A stretch of DNA of 64,000 nt from Gorsachius magnificus (taxonomy: Eukaryota; Chordata; Aves; Pelecaniformes; Ardeidae). Of the stretch, positions 1-12,639 are shown piece by piece (position 1 is the stretch's first letter; each line of letters starts with the position of its first letter). The notes below the pieces were generated by a model. It was not told the origin of the DNA. It did no database searches and worked only from the letters and a program-made list of their open reading frames with translations. The translations under genes and the position numbers were made by a program. The stretch covers positions 662,110-726,109 of the forward strand of contig CM067095.1 of assembly GCA_034008185.1 (NCBI GenBank), given 5' to 3'.

Positions 1-1172
1 TGGAAACGGAGCCTGCCTTTTGTTAGCGGGGAAAGCCTCATCCGCACCCGGTTTTAGGAACAAACAAGCCCCCCGAAAGTTGGGCTTTCCCAAGCCTCCC
101 AGGCGCTTGCTTCACCATGTAGTTTAATTATGGCAATAGGCTGCACGGCGGCACTACCATTCCCTCCCCAGAACCCTCCTTTTCTAGCATCCTGCGATTC
201 TCCACGACCTCAGAGGGTAAAGCACTTAAGTTGCCCTTGAAGACAAAAAGAGAAAGTCTTGTTTGAGGTGAAGTCAGTATCTATCCAATTTTCAGCTGCC
301 GTCACATCGAAATGAGAAATCTGAGGCAGAGCCAGGCACAAATAGCTGATAACAGACTTTCAGGTGCACCTCTTCACTTATCACTTCTGGGGTCACCTCT
401 GTTTCTAAAGACTTGTTTTCCTTAAAAAAAGATTGCTTAGGACGTTTAACAGTGCGGTGTTGTGATAACAAAACCCTGTGAGGCTTTGGTTCTATGCCTG
501 GGCTCCCACAGAGATGCAGTCTCCTAGCGCCGCTGTTCCTGAATTTGTTTCTGAAATGATTTCATGGGTGGGATCAGCCGGAGCTGGAACAGCAGAACCC
601 TTCCTGCCTGGCCTGTTGCAGGGCTCTGGCACGATGGCTGGCGGGTCCTCGCTTGTCCCCAGCCCTGGGACGCAGGTCCCTTCCCTCCCCAGCTCAGTCT
701 CCTCAGCCAAAACCCCCTCGGGATGGGATGTGACCCTCCGAGGGCCCGAGAGCCCAGCCCAGCTCCGAAGGAGCGTTACGGACTACCCGAGACACAACTT
801 GTTTTGAAACAGGGCGTTTGTCACATACGGAGCGATGCACACAGACTGGCGCACAGATTTGTTTAGCAAACAATAACCTGTGTTTTGTGCATGAATAAAT
901 AATTAACCTTATTTAAAAGAAGAAAAAAACCCCCCACTTTTTCTGCCTACAAACCTCCTCTTCCCTGCCTGTTGGGCACAGCAGTGTCCCTGAGCCTCCC
1001 GGGAGCGTGCCCTGTGGCTCAGGAGGTGGCACCTCCGACGCTCTCCTCGGCCAGCGCTCGTCAGCGGGTGGGCACGGCCCCCAGGGGACATCCCCCTCCC
1101 CCGTGCGCCAGGTTCTCAGCTTCGTTGAAGGCTGTGGGCTCCGCTGCCTGACCGCTTCCGTGACTGCTGCTA
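1..1172. other. Non-coding single-copy sequence
   Basis: No gene recognised. The first 480 bases are moderately AT-rich and repeat-free. From about 480 the sequence becomes GC-rich, with overlapping stop-free frames on both strands that encode low-complexity Pro/Ser/Gly/Arg-rich peptides, the usual by-product of GC-rich DNA. No mobile element or tandem repeat was seen. Confidence 0.6.
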
Positions 1173-1203
1173 GGGGAGGGGGGGAGCAGAGCCCCCCCTC
1201 CCC
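1173..1203. repeat. G-tract/C-tract inverted repeat (hairpin)
   Basis: A perfect 12-bp inverted repeat. The left arm (1173-1184) is four G, one A and seven G. The right arm (1192-1203) is its exact reverse complement. A 7-nt loop separates them. The left arm also has clustered G runs that could fold as a quadruplex. No transcript context is known, so it cannot be called a terminator. Confidence 0.75.
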
Positions 1204-1207
1204 CCCC

Positions 1208-4200
1208 TGCGGCGTGGTCCCCCACCCAAGCACAATGGTTTTCTGTGCTTCATTTTCTCGTGTCTGCTTCAGCCCAGATTTCTGTGGAAGAGGCAAAGCC
1301 TCGCTCCCATCTGCTCATGAGATCATTCCTCCGGCTGAGCAAGCCGGCTCTGAGGAAGCCTTTGTGGACAGCCAGCCTCCAAGTCCTCGCTTGTACTCCA
1401 TCATTTCTGCTTCTGCACTCAATTAGAGCCGCAAAAGGCTGCGGATAGACGTGATGTGTCAAGGTGCTGCAGTTTTGCTTGGCTGAGCGAGGCGTTCTCC
1501 GCTGCTCCCCGAGCACACGGCCCAGCAAACATTCCTGTCCGGGGGCCGATTCCTTTCTCAGTTCAGCCCAGCACCAGAAAGGCTCAAACCCCCTCTCTGA
1601 TTTGTGTCACCGCTGCCTCTTGGTCTTCTGCTGCTCTGCCTCTTCAGGCTTCTGCTCCCCAGGGCTTCACATTTTGAGTAATTGTTTTGATGCCGAGGGT
1701 GGTGCAGGTTGTATGTGATGGGTTTCTCCCCATTTCCCCGCCTTACGGTGAGGAGTGAGGTCTGAAGGAGGGGAGGGAAGCCCTGGGAGTTCAGCAGGAG
1801 AAGGCTGGGGAAATCAGCTCCTCATGCTGGGGGGTCAGCACAGCCACAGAACCCCTGCACCGAAATGGCAGGAGCTAAATCCAGGCGCATCCGTCAGACG
1901 TGCCTCTCTACGCAGGGAATTATCGTGTTTGTGGAAGTCCCAGGCACGGGATAGCCGCTCTGTGTGGTACATTAAACCAGAAAACGTCCTCCTGCTGCCT
2001 CTCCAGAGCTGTCCCTGCCCTGCCTCTTGCTGATGGGCCAAAAGGGGATGGCGCAGGCTAATTCCAGCGACAGCTCGCTGCCATTGAAGTCAGCCCCGCG
2101 GCCGGTGGGTGGAAAGCGATGCTAAGCCCAGTTGGTGTCTGCGGGAGTTCTTGCCCCTGTTCCTAGACTCCTCCCTTGACTGCCCTTTGTGCTTTCCCCC
2201 TTCAGAAGCATCCCAGAGAACAACTGGAAAAGGGACCCGAGATCCCGCCCTCATCGGGGATGAATAGGGTAAGAGAAAAGGGAGGAATCCAGGTGACGTG
2301 TGGCTTAGAGTGCGCCAAAATCATCATCTTTGGAGAAGGAAAGAGCTCTCGAGTATTTTTATGCCGCTGTTGTTTCCTATATATGTTTTAAGATGCATTT
2401 GGCTCCTGCACAGACCTCCCCTGTTACCAGCACATGTACATTCAACTTGCAGCCTGGCTCCAGCTCTCAACCTGGAGAGAAGCCCTCACTGCTCGCAGGG
2501 ACCGGCTTCGGTGAACTCCCCTTCCTTCTTCTGCAGAGTCCACGCTCCCCCTGCCATCGGCATCCACTTTCCTTACTCCTGTAATATTCTTGCTCCTGGC
2601 AGCCAGACACGCTCTTGTTTTCTTTGTCACCTTGAAGTCAGTTGTCACTTCATGTGCAGGTCCAAACGTGGACTCGAGAGAACCTGAAGGTGAGGGTGCA
2701 CGACCCAACACCGATGCGCTGCAGCCAAGTGCATCGTTGGCCCCGCGCTGCGAGGCTTTGGGCGTCGGCGTCACGGCGGCACCGTGCTGCCGCCCCCCCC
2801 CAGTGCTGGTCAGCAGGAGCCCCCATGGGCTTGGGACTAACGGAGGGTCCCGAATAGCCACCAGACCCCAGGCAGAGCTGCCGCTTCGTTCCATCATCCC
2901 CCGGGTTCCAGCGCCAAATATGAGGCAGAGAAAAGGATCCTCCATATGCGCCTTGCCAAAGACGCGCAGATGCGCGCCCAGATGGCAGCTCCCACTCTGC
3001 GGTACCTTCTCCCTGTTCTTTTCACGGTGTCGGGAGCCTTCTTTGGTATCAGATGCTGAGCGCGTGTTTGCTGTTTGTGTGCAGAGAGACTGGAGCTCCT
3101 ATTTCAGAGCAGGGACAGGAATGGAAGAGCAATCATTTGCACTGATTGCTAATTTGAATACGGGTTTTTTTTTCCCCCATAACTCCAGCATCAGCAGAGC
3201 TACCTCTGAATATGAAGCAAGGGCGCAGCACGTCGGCTTCCCTGTGTACTTTGACACCAGCGCTGCCCCTTGCTTTGAGCCGGCAGGGCCGGGCTCAGCG
3301 TCTGGGACCCAGCCCCTCTCGCCCCGGCGGCAGAGCAATGCCTGCCCTCGCCTGCCCGCGCCGCCGGTGGGGATGCGGCCGAGCCTCCTGGCTGCCTCTG
3401 CCCGACACCGCACCTCTGGGTGGCCAGGGCGCGCCGAGGCCCGGCGCAATTATCCGGCTTATTCCCATCGTGTTGCAGACCGGGCGCCGTGCCGCGCAGG
3501 CTGCCTCGCATCGCTCTCGCCCTCGCCAGAGGAATGCCGGTGATCCCTGCCAAGGGCCATCCCGCCCCACAGCCGGGCCGTGCCCGTGCCGGATGAGTCC
3601 TTCCCGCGGGCGAGGGACGTGCTGGAGCACTGGGGCACTGACACCCCGCGCCGGCTGGCGTCGGCCGGGGACATCTGTGACCCCCCTGCCAGCCCCAGGG
3701 GAAGAGAATACCTGTCAGCGTGCCAGAGCCCTCAGATGTCTCTTCCTTACAAAGAAGATTTCAGGATAAAAGGTTCAGTCTAATTTATTCCATCAGGGTA
3801 ACAGTTAAGCATTCAATTACAATATTGGAAACAGCTTTGCAAAAGAACAGCACAGGGGAAGCGGGGGGGACGCGCTGAGCTCGGTGGGGCCGTGCGTCTC
3901 TGCCGCTGCCCCGGCCCCGTGAGCTCCTCCCTCCGGCACTCGCCGGCCATGGGGGCTGTGGTTGCACCCTTTGACACGGGGTTTTCCCCCCAAAACACAG
4001 AAGTATTCCCGACACCATTGCCGTCAGGGAACGCTCCCTCCTCTGCTCCTGCCTCTCCCTCCCCTGGGAAGCAGCCTCACAAATCGGTCCCTTCGAATTC
4101 CTGCAAAACTGCAGAAGTTCCCCATCCTCCGCTTCTTCCCCTGGCGCCCCAATGACCTGGAGAACGCAACAAAAACGTTGGGTTTGAGACCGGGGAATCT

Positions 4201-4430
4201 CTGAGCAAATTGGGGGGGGGGGGTCCGGGGGGCCCGGCGGGCTGGGACCTGCGCCCTGCGAAGGGGTGGGCAGCGCCCCCACTGCTGGCAGCTGCCTGCA
4301 CGGTTGGGGCCATCCGGCTCTGGAGCTGCGGCCCCCCCGGAGATCAGGACCCTGGGATGTGGCTGCGCCTGCTGGGCACTAGGCTGGGGATTATAGGCAC
4401 TGACTTTCAGGAGCACCAAATTCATGCCAT
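1208..4430. other. Non-coding GC-rich sequence
   Basis: No gene recognised. Several overlapping open frames, including a 317-codon one on the plus strand (2590-3543), have no recognisable domain and shift between unrelated low-complexity compositions. 3285-3560 is visibly CpG-dense. A run of 11 G lies near 4211. No mobile element was identified. Confidence 0.55.
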
Positions 4431-4700
4431 TTAAATAAACAAATCCTGAAAGTAGGGGTTAGTAATTGAAATGCTGAGAGATTCTTATCGGCAGCATCAG
4501 CGGGTGCGGTGCTGTAATAAGCGGTCCCTCTCGGATGCTGGGAGTTATGGAGGTTGCTCCCTATCTATGACAGTTTAATCAGATCTTGAAAATCAGGGAC
4601 ATTGTATTTTGCACCTGCTCATGGAAAAAAAAATGAATGATGCGGCTCCTCGTCCTGGCTCTGTTATGCACAAGGCAGAGTGAGCGTGCATAACTCAGAG
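4431..4700. other. AT-rich island, candidate conserved non-coding element
   Basis: AT-rich, CpG-poor, repeat-free stretch inside GC-rich DNA. It contains TAATTG and several TTTAA/AATAA-type words. The composition resembles vertebrate developmental enhancers, but that is inference without an alignment. Confidence 0.3.
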
Positions 4701-7435
4701 GGGAAATGGAATTACACCAAGAATGAGCCTAAGCCCGGAGCGCGGCTGAATGTCACACCGGGAGGAAGAGGAGCGTCTCTTCTTCCCCCTTCCCCAGCCT
4801 TGATGAGATGCAGGTGAGATTTATGAAGCCTCTCCCACTCCCAGGGAAGAAAGGGAGCTGCGAGCGCTAGATGCACCAGGAGATTTTTAGGGGAGTGTTT
4901 TGGAGAGAAGTTGCCCTGGTTGGGGTGACCCGGACACGGGGACAGGAACACCTGCTTTTCCGTTCCCTTTATGGTCTGTATGAACGCACTTGCTTGCTCA
5001 GTGTGTGCATTTACTTACCCTACCGTCAGAACTCAAAATGCATGGAAAGCACAGAGCCAGGAGGGTTGAACACAAATCTCTCAACTTATCAGTGGTCTTA
5101 ACATCTGCGAAGGGTTCCAAGTCCTTAGACAAGAAGCAAAATAATGGATTTACTTTTGATTTCTAGAACACCACCCAGAGGTGAGGAGTGAATTCAGCAG
5201 AAATCAGAATGGATTTGCTTTCATTTTCCTGCAGAAGAGCAAAAGCAGAGGTGTCAAGGAGAGTTCATCATTCGGGTGCATCCCCATCTGTCCCCCCGGG
5301 GAGGCAGCAGGCACCCCCAGGAGGCCGCTGCCCTCAGAAAAGCCCCTGGGAGCCTGGAGCGGGGTATCTGCACCTCCACACTCCTCCTCTGCAATCTACT
5401 CGTCACAGGGACGTTCAATATGTGGAAGCCCAGGAGCGCAGTAGTCACCGTAGGGCAATAAACATTTCCCCACAGCTTCCACAGCCAGCCAGTAGAAGCC
5501 GACATTGTTCGCTTTGATTAATCAGTGAGCTCAGCAGCTAATAAGGCTGTTCTTGGGGGGCACTGCCATGGGATCCCCCCCCCTGCGCTGGGGTGTGCTC
5601 CTTTCCTGCAGTGGTCCCGGCAAAGGCGTCGCTCCTGGGTTCAGGCAGATCCGTCCGTGCCTGTGCCCATCCCCGTCTCCCACGGTGGCGGCAGCTCTTG
5701 CCACCCGCAAAGCCCGAGCGGTGGCTTCTTGGTCGCGGCCAGTCCCTGGCGGTAAAATAAGCTTACAAAATGCTGCATAAATACGGCTGAATGATGAGCA
5801 GATCCGCAGAAGCCACAATCTGGTCATGGAAAGGAAGGATAAAATATTCATGGCAGATGAAACGTTTGGCTCTGCCAATAGAAATGGTCATGTCAAAACA
5901 GGCACCAAACTTCTGCGGCTTTTCTGGCGTTGAATGTTCCAGCTACAGCTCTTCCCTTTCCCCGTTGGCCTGCCCCGGGTGCGAGGAGATCAGACAAAGG
6001 CAGGGATGCCCGGAAGGACAAGGCCGTTCCCGCTGCGGCCGTGCCTTGTCCCTTGACCTGGGAGGGTCTCCGGGCCAGTGCGGGGGCCGCCTGCCTGCCG
6101 ACGGCCTCATCCCCATGGACCATTTCTGTTGGCAGGAAATGAAAGCATTTTTGAGAAGCCCATCGTGACTGAGAGCACAGCACCCGAGGAGCAGCGTGAC
6201 CTCCGGGGGGGTGGGTGCCAAAGCAAGGAGACCAAGGGTGATGCCGTGCAGCCCCAACAAAATGAGAAACTCTCTTAATTCTCCCACAGCAACAAGCGTC
6301 CTGCGAGAGGACTTGGAGCTACTGTTGGGGCAGAGGGAGCAAAAGGTCTCGTTCCTGTTGGCGTTCGTGTAGCTCTTCTGACCCAGGCCAAATACCCGGC
6401 TTGCTCAGGCGCTCACCTCCAAACAACCCGGCGTGGGCAAAGAGCTCAAGCCCTGCCCGCTCCCCGCCACAGCCAGCACCAGCACCTTCACCTTTTTTCC
6501 ACACCTGGCTTCTTGCCGCAAGGCGCAGCATCTCGTGGGACACTGCCAGCGCCGGGGCCAGCTCCACAGCCCCAAAAGTGGCCTGTGCTGTCCTGGCCCC
6601 AGCGGGAGCCCCGGCGGTGGCAGCACGGTGGGACAGGAGCCTTCTCCCACACTTAGAGGCTGCCTTTCCCTTTTCTCTTCTGAAGCCCTCCAGTTTTTCA
6701 GTTGCAGCCAGTTGTCATCCTTCCACCCATCCCACTTTGATTTTTTAGTCCTCTGAAAGCGCTCTCAGTCCTTTTCTGCCTTCCTGAAATAGCACACGCT
6801 TCTGCTGGCGTTTTCCCCGGCTGCCACGTGGGAAGGAAGCCTGCCCTCTCCAGAGATTTCACACCTCCAGGAGGAGGGTGCACTTCCCACCGGAGAGCAG
6901 CCACTGCTGGCAGAAATCTCCTCCTCTGCACAAGTCCGCAAGCCCAGAAGGATTCTCATGGCAAATCTTCTCCCTTGCTGGAGAGATGCGATAACTCTTG
7001 GACAGGGTCTCTTCTAAAGAACTTGTCACAGGGGAGAACTCCACTTTGAAGTTCTTAATCCCCCTCTTCCCTCTGAACGAGCTCCCCAGGACAGAGAGCT
7101 CGCCGCTCGCCATGAAACCGAAATGCTTAGAAAAGGAAAGCCTTAAATATTGACGGAGCTTCTCGCAGTGGGTTTGAGGAAGCCCTGTGAAATGGGACGT
7201 GCTGTAGGAAGCGGCACCCGAGCAGCAAACCCGCAGCCACAGGCTGGGGTGTCCCTTCCCAGCTCGGGCTATTGCTAGAGGCTGGCGTGGCGAGGGGGCC
7301 ACAGTTGGCCTTTTGGCAGCCTCTGAGGTTTTCGCCGCGATTACAGGGGATTGCGTTCTGGTAGCCATGCGCGGCAGAGCTCGCTCGCCCCACGGTGCCA
7401 GGGCCCGGGCGGCCGTTGGGTACCGGAGCTAGAGG
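4701..7435. other. Non-coding single-copy sequence
   Basis: No gene recognised. A paired splice-site consensus on the minus strand at 5019-5104 is described in the findings. The remainder is GC-rich sequence with shadow frames and no recognisable repeat. Confidence 0.5.
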
Positions 7436-7528
7436 AGGGGGCCCCTGCCCACGGCCGGGGGGTGCACTGTGGGTGCACTGGGTGGTCTTTCCAGCTCCCT
7501 TCCAACCCCAATCCTGTGATCCTGTGAT
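7436..7528 (+). mobile_element. CR1 LINE, short 3'-end fragment
   Basis: The segment has the order of the CR1 3' UTR end in sense orientation: a CCCCTGCCCACGG-like block, then GGTCTTTCCAGCTCCCTTCC followed by AACCCCAATCCTGTGATCCTGTGAT. The duplicated 8-bp tail (ATCCTGTG) at 7511-7526 matches the direct-repeat tail with which CR1 elements end. Only about 90 bp survive, as is usual for 5'-truncated CR1. About 15 extra bases lie between the two recognisable blocks. Confidence 0.8.
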
Positions 7529-9193
7529 CTGGGGCACAAACCGTCCCGTGGCTGCAGCAAATGGCACGGTGACTCCCGGCCAGCACCGAGCTCCTCCTGG
7601 GCTACTGTAAGAAGGGCTTGTGGTGGCCACGGCTGTAGCGCTCAGCGTGCCCTGCAGAAAGGGCTGGGAAGACAACAGAGCAGAGGCCGGGGAGCGGCTG
7701 GCACCGAGTCAGACCCGAGCATCCCTGCTGGCCTTGGCACAAGCGTCGGTGGGAGTCCCATCAGATCAAGCCTTTCCTTGTCTCCATTTTAATGCCATCC
7801 AGCAGAGCCCCCAGCCTTGTTTTGTTATTTAAAGGAACCTGTTTGTCACAGGCAGGACGGCCCACCCGCAAAGGGGAATGCCGAGCTGCGCGCTACGTGC
7901 GGCGTCTTTAGGATGGGGGAAAGAGAATTGCACAAGCGAACCTGCGCAGCGACGGCTGGCCCCCGCGTGCCCGCAGCTACCGCTCGGAATCCTGAACGAA
8001 GACATGCTGATTCTGGAAAATCACCCCAAAAGCGAGCAAAGAATTGCTCTGGCTTTATCTGTCCCCACAAGCGAGAACTGGCCGGCAGCACTGGTGGCCT
8101 GCAGAGGGGTTAGGCAGTCACATCGGTGCCTGCGGTGGCCCCGGCTCTCACATGCCTTAATGCGGGCATGTTCGGTAAGCAGATTCATTCATCTTGTGTG
8201 CAAATGTTACTTTAAATCCAGGTGGTTCAGCATAAGAGACAGTTTAGAAATTATATAGCTTTCTGACTGATGAGCTCCTTTACTGTTGCCATCATTCCCC
8301 TAATAATTATGCCCATGCACAGCTCTGCGTTTGATTGTGCTGGAAGATGGATTCACGTTTCCTGCAGGCATGCTGGATGAAATGACTTCCGTTCCAAAGC
8401 TCCGTTTGCAAAGTTCCCTTTGTTCCTGCTGTGAAATTCCTGCGTCGAGCAGAGCCCATTCTGCTCTGAGCCGCTTTTGAACACCATCTGGGTGGGTTCC
8501 CTGGGTTGCCTTCAGATTGTTCTCAGGATGCAGTCGGTGCTTGTCATTCAGGCGGATGCACAGGCCAACAAAATAACGCCGAGAATAATGTTTTGGTTTA
8601 ATTCGTCAAAGAGAGAAAGAAGAAACTCGGTGTGGGAGCCAGGCTTTGGGCACTCGGTCAGCCTTTCACCTTTTCAAACGCTTGCTCCCTGGACTCAAGC
8701 CTGGCTGCCAGAACCAGACCCAGCGCGGGTACGTCACTGGGCTGACACTGGGTGGCAATAAGAGGAGAACCGGGAGTCCATTCCCCCTCCTCCTTGCTTC
8801 TTCTAAAGCCACCTTTTCCCATGTTTTTCAAGTATGCACCATAGACCCCCTGCCCAGCGAGGCTCCATGGCTTTCCCGAACAAGCCGGTGGCGTGTTCCC
8901 CTTGCTGGAAGGAAAGCCGGGGCTGCCCGTGGGATCCTGGTGGCCCAGGACAGGCAGAGGCCTCTCGAGCATCTGCCTGGACCGAAATCTGCACACAGCT
9001 GCCAGTGCCTGCTGGGGCCGGCCGGCGTGCGCCGGGCGCCTGCTGCCCCGGGGAACGTCGCAGCCCGGGGGGCTCGGGGCGGCCGGGGGAAAGGCACCTT
9101 CTGCGGCTGAACGCAGCCCACAGAGCAGTCAGGCTCCAAACGGCGCTTTTTGCTTCCAGTCCGTGGGTTGTTTTGGCAGCATGGCGTGGGGCA
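7529..9193. other. Non-coding sequence with an AT-rich island
   Basis: No gene recognised. 8165-8335 is AT-rich and repeat-free, with TGCAAATG (one base off an octamer) and TAATTA-type words, so it is a possible enhancer. The flanks are ordinary GC-rich single-copy sequence. Confidence 0.5.
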
Positions 9194-9270
9194 CAGCCCT
9201 CCTGCCTGCACATTGCCCAGCCCTCCTGCCTGCACATTGCCCAGCCCTCCCCTCCTGCCTGCACATTGCC
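9194..9270. repeat. 24-bp tandem repeat, three copies
   Basis: Units start at 9194, 9218 and 9242. The core is CCTCCTGCCTGCACATTGCC. The third copy carries a 5-bp insertion (CCCCT), giving 29 bp. It is a short GC-rich minisatellite. Confidence 0.9.
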
Positions 9271-11395
9271 CCATGATGAAGCCTCTTACTATTGCTCAAG
9301 AGCAAGGCAGTTGATCTGATTCACCCCGTGTTGCTGCCTGGGCTTTTAGCGATGAAGGGAAACGCAGAAAGGGAATACAAGCATGTTAGCGTCAGCACAG
9401 AAGCACCTTTTAGAGCAAGCATTTGAGGTGAGCCTTCGAATGGCTTCTGGTAGCAGCAGGGTCAGTGGTGGGATGTTAGGGGTGGTCCCAACTCCACGGG
9501 CAGTGGGTTCACCAAGAGGGAGGTGATCTGCAGGTCAGCTCGGTGCAGCTGGGAACAGCCCCTCGCCCACCGCGGCTGCGAGTGCGGCACCAGGTACGTT
9601 AGAAAGTGCCCGTCCTGTGCTGCTTCGCTGTGCGCAGCCCTTGCATGGCCCGTCCCGTGCACAGCCTTGCCATGGCCCTTGCTTTGCCGGCACAGGGAGG
9701 GGTCATTCTGGCGGGAGGCATCCAGCACCCCTGGGCCTGACCTGGCCTCTTGGCCGTGCCCGCTCCTCGGGGACTCGCGCCCCGGGCTGGGGTGGAGGGG
9801 CAGGACTGGGTACCGTGAGTCCCCGGAGGTGCTGGCCGTCGTGGATAAGCGGCCGCGCTTTCCAAGCACTAAAGCATCACCCACTTGAAGGCACCGCACA
9901 GTAAATTCGGTTTAGGCTTTTTTTGCTGAGATTTTGTCACTCTGAAACGATGCAGGGAGGGCTCAGAAACCTGGGGTTGGAAGCTGCATAAACTTTATAT
10001 TTGACGGGTGTCACGATGAACAACTGCACCCTCCTGCACAAAACTGCTCGCACCGATGCTAAGCCAGGGCTGAGATACAGATGAAAATGGAACGCTGTTC
10101 GGTCCCTCGTTCTCCATGTGCTGGGGCGCTGGGTGCAAACGCTATATTCGGTGGCGATGGCAATTAGACAGGACGGCTACGTGGCCATTGTGAGTGTGAC
10201 AAAAGGAAAACAAAGCTTTTGGCTTGCTGGGTGTGCAGGGGTAAGGGAACTATTGAGTGTTTCAGGAAAAGTACGGGCTTACACGGCTTTTTGACCTGCC
10301 TGGCACACAGCAGTAGACGGGAGCCCAGACCTTGCCAGGCTGTGCTGGACCAAGGTTTGCCTGGTCTCGCCTCCTGTCTTTGCCAGGGACGTGAACTGAA
10401 AGAATTCGCCACGAATGCACTCAAAATGAAGGAGCTCCGTTCTGCTCCCTCCCGTGTAGCAGCTGGCTCGTGGAGCATCCCTGCTCCTTTACACGTTATT
10501 GCCCTGGGGGTGGTCGCTGCTTGTGCTTTCCCCCGACTCAGCTCCTCCTGCTCCTGCCTGACCTGTGCAGCGGGTGGCCTGGGGCAGCGAGTTCCACTGG
10601 TTAACAAAGACATTGAAAAATAATTACTCCCACTCGGCACTTTTTGGTCGCTAAATAAAATGACAGCTAGATATATGTGTGACAGCCCGAAAGCATCAGG
10701 TGTACACGAGCGGAGCTCTGGACCCGAGCCGCTGCCACAGGAGATGGGTATATCCTTCACTTTGTGCTTGCTAATATCTTGATGAAGCCTCGCTTGCAAA
10801 AACAACACCCCAGGCACTCTGGCTTACACATTTTCCTATGCAATTCTATTTTATTTTGGTGAATCTGCAGGTGCTGGGGCGTGCTGCCATTCCTGCACCC
10901 GAGGCACCCAGCCCCACGGGCAGAGCCGAGCCCAGCCCCCCGGCCGGGCCCCCCCGAGTCTCCGGCCCGGCAGCAGCTCCAGCAGCTCCAGGCAGCGAGG
11001 GCCGGGCTGGCCGTGCTCCGGGCAGGCAGCAGGGCAAATCCTGCAGCCTGTGGCGTTTCTGGATGAACTGGGAAAGGTGAGACAACTGGGACGTGATTAC
11101 GCCTGCTCACACAGTCATCGCCAATTAGCACGGTAAAGTGTTTGGTGAGACAAGGCTCCAGGACCCTGATTCAGAATTAATTTCTGCAGTGGAGCTCTGA
11201 GTCCAAGTTAATCACTGTTGGATTTGGGATTACTATGCTTGCAGGAAAGGCTGCTAAAACCCCCACTTCTGTCACGGTCCCGCAGCGCACAGGGCTTAGC
11301 TCCTGGCTGAAGGGAGATGTGCGTGTCGGAGGTTCGGTGATCCTGACGGGGCACTGGCACCGCGGCGCTGGTCCAGGAGAAGGAGAAGGAGGGCC
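9271..11395. other. Non-coding single-copy sequence
   Basis: No gene recognised. A good 5' splice-site word (CAG then GTACGT) occurs at 9594 without a convincing upstream acceptor. 10600-10690 is a small AT-rich patch. 10880-11000 is GC- and CpG-rich. Confidence 0.5.
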
Positions 11396-11540
11396 CTCAC
11401 ACACGGTTTCATTTTTAAAATGATTAAATTGAAGTTGCACTTAAATTCAAATCAGCCATTCAAATTAACAATTCTAATGTTCCTGATCTATTGATCTGTT
11501 GGCTAAGACCATTTGGAGCAGACTGTAATTAAACCACAAA
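11396..11540. other. AT-rich island, candidate conserved non-coding element
   Basis: Dense in TTAAAT/ATTAAA words and homeodomain-type cores (TGATTAAA, TGTAATTAAA), with almost no CpG and GC-rich DNA on both sides. The enhancer interpretation is inference. Confidence 0.35.
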
Positions 11541-12318
11541 AGCCTGGACACCAGAATCGCTGGGGGAACAGCACAATGGCTCGGAGAGGCTCGCGCAGTT
11601 CTGCCCTTAACCCCTTAAGCCCCTGTTTTTCTGGGAAAGCCCCATCCGCTGCTTCGGCAGCCTCCCCAGGGGCGATGCCGGGACGTGGGCTCCCCGCCCG
11701 GCGCAGCAGGGAAGGCGTTTGCCTGGCGATGCTCTGTGGGACAGGGCGCTCTCTTGTCTTCCACCCTGCAGCATTCCAGCCAAAAGCAGTTGCCCCCTCC
11801 GCAGAGACCGGGGAGATCAGCGCGGGCACGGGCAAAAGGTGGGGGAAAGCCCTGGGAGCCCCCCCAGCCCCCAGGGGCTGTGTCGTCTGGATCCCAGCCG
11901 AGGCTGCGGCAAGCGGTGGGTGCGAGCCGGGGTTTGGTGGGTCTCAGTCTGTTTCCAGTGCCACAGACTTCTTCCGTGTTGGTCCCAAACCTGCCACTGC
12001 CAATGCTTTTCTCTTTCCACTGGGAGAACTGGGGTGCAGCCCCCGGTGGGAGCTGGGCAGTGCCTCCGGCCAGCCGGTCCCCGCTCCCGGCAGCCCTGCG
12101 CTGTCTCCGGCATCGCCTCTCCTGCTTGCCCGGAGCTTTCGCAGTGGCTGCCAGCAGAGCAGCTAAACTCCTGGAAGGTGAAGCCCGAGGGCTGCATGGG
12201 CCACCGCAGCCATCGCCCTCGCAGCCCGGTTTGTCCCGAGCAGGCGGGTGCCACGCGTTATCCATGCAGAGGTTTGGATTCTGTGCATGGGCAGAATCTG
12301 GCCTCAGCTCCCGTCTAC
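11541..12318. other. Non-coding GC-rich sequence
   Basis: No gene recognised. All three plus-strand frames and two minus-strand frames stay open for 140-260 codons across 11.5-12.3 kb, with unrelated low-complexity translations. This argues that the openness reflects base composition. Confidence 0.55.
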
Positions 12319-12363
12319 GGCTTTTTTCCTTCTTTTTTCTTTTTTTTTCTTTTTTTTTTTTTT
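12319..12363. repeat. Poly(T)-rich tract
   Basis: About 45 bases of T interrupted by single C residues (a poly(A)-rich tract on the minus strand). I saw no adjacent retrotransposed gene or SINE-like body on the minus strand, so it is called simple sequence. Confidence 0.8.
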
Positions 12364-12639
12364 AATATAAGCAGTATTTTTTCCCGATGCTTGCACTGCT
12401 TTCCCACAACAACCATCCAAGTCTGTTCATTGATGCACTTTTTCTCCCCTGTGTGCGCTGGATTTCGTGGGCTTGCACCAGAGGATCTGGTGGCAGAGGG
12501 AAGAGGGCTCCCAGGCTGAACTCTGGGCTGGTGCAAGCCCGGGGCAGCGGCTCTGGCCCCCGGGGGCTGCCGGGTGTTCCCACCAGGTCTGTCGACCCGG
12601 CTTTTGTGAACACCGGCCTCAAGTTCTGCACAAACCCCT

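Noticed and set aside
2590..3543. 317-codon plus-strand open frame
   Set aside because: Overlapped by other open frames on both strands, low-complexity composition, no recognisable domain, no credible promoter or splice structure. Best explained by GC-rich sequence.
9533..9593. Exon candidate ending at a CAG/GTACGT donor at 9594
   Set aside because: The only upstream AG has a purine-rich rather than pyrimidine-rich approach, so no credible acceptor pairs with the donor.
12319..12363. Poly(T) tract as the tail of a minus-strand processed pseudogene
   Set aside because: The adjacent minus-strand upstream sequence has no recognisable coding or SINE body and no flanking duplication was found.
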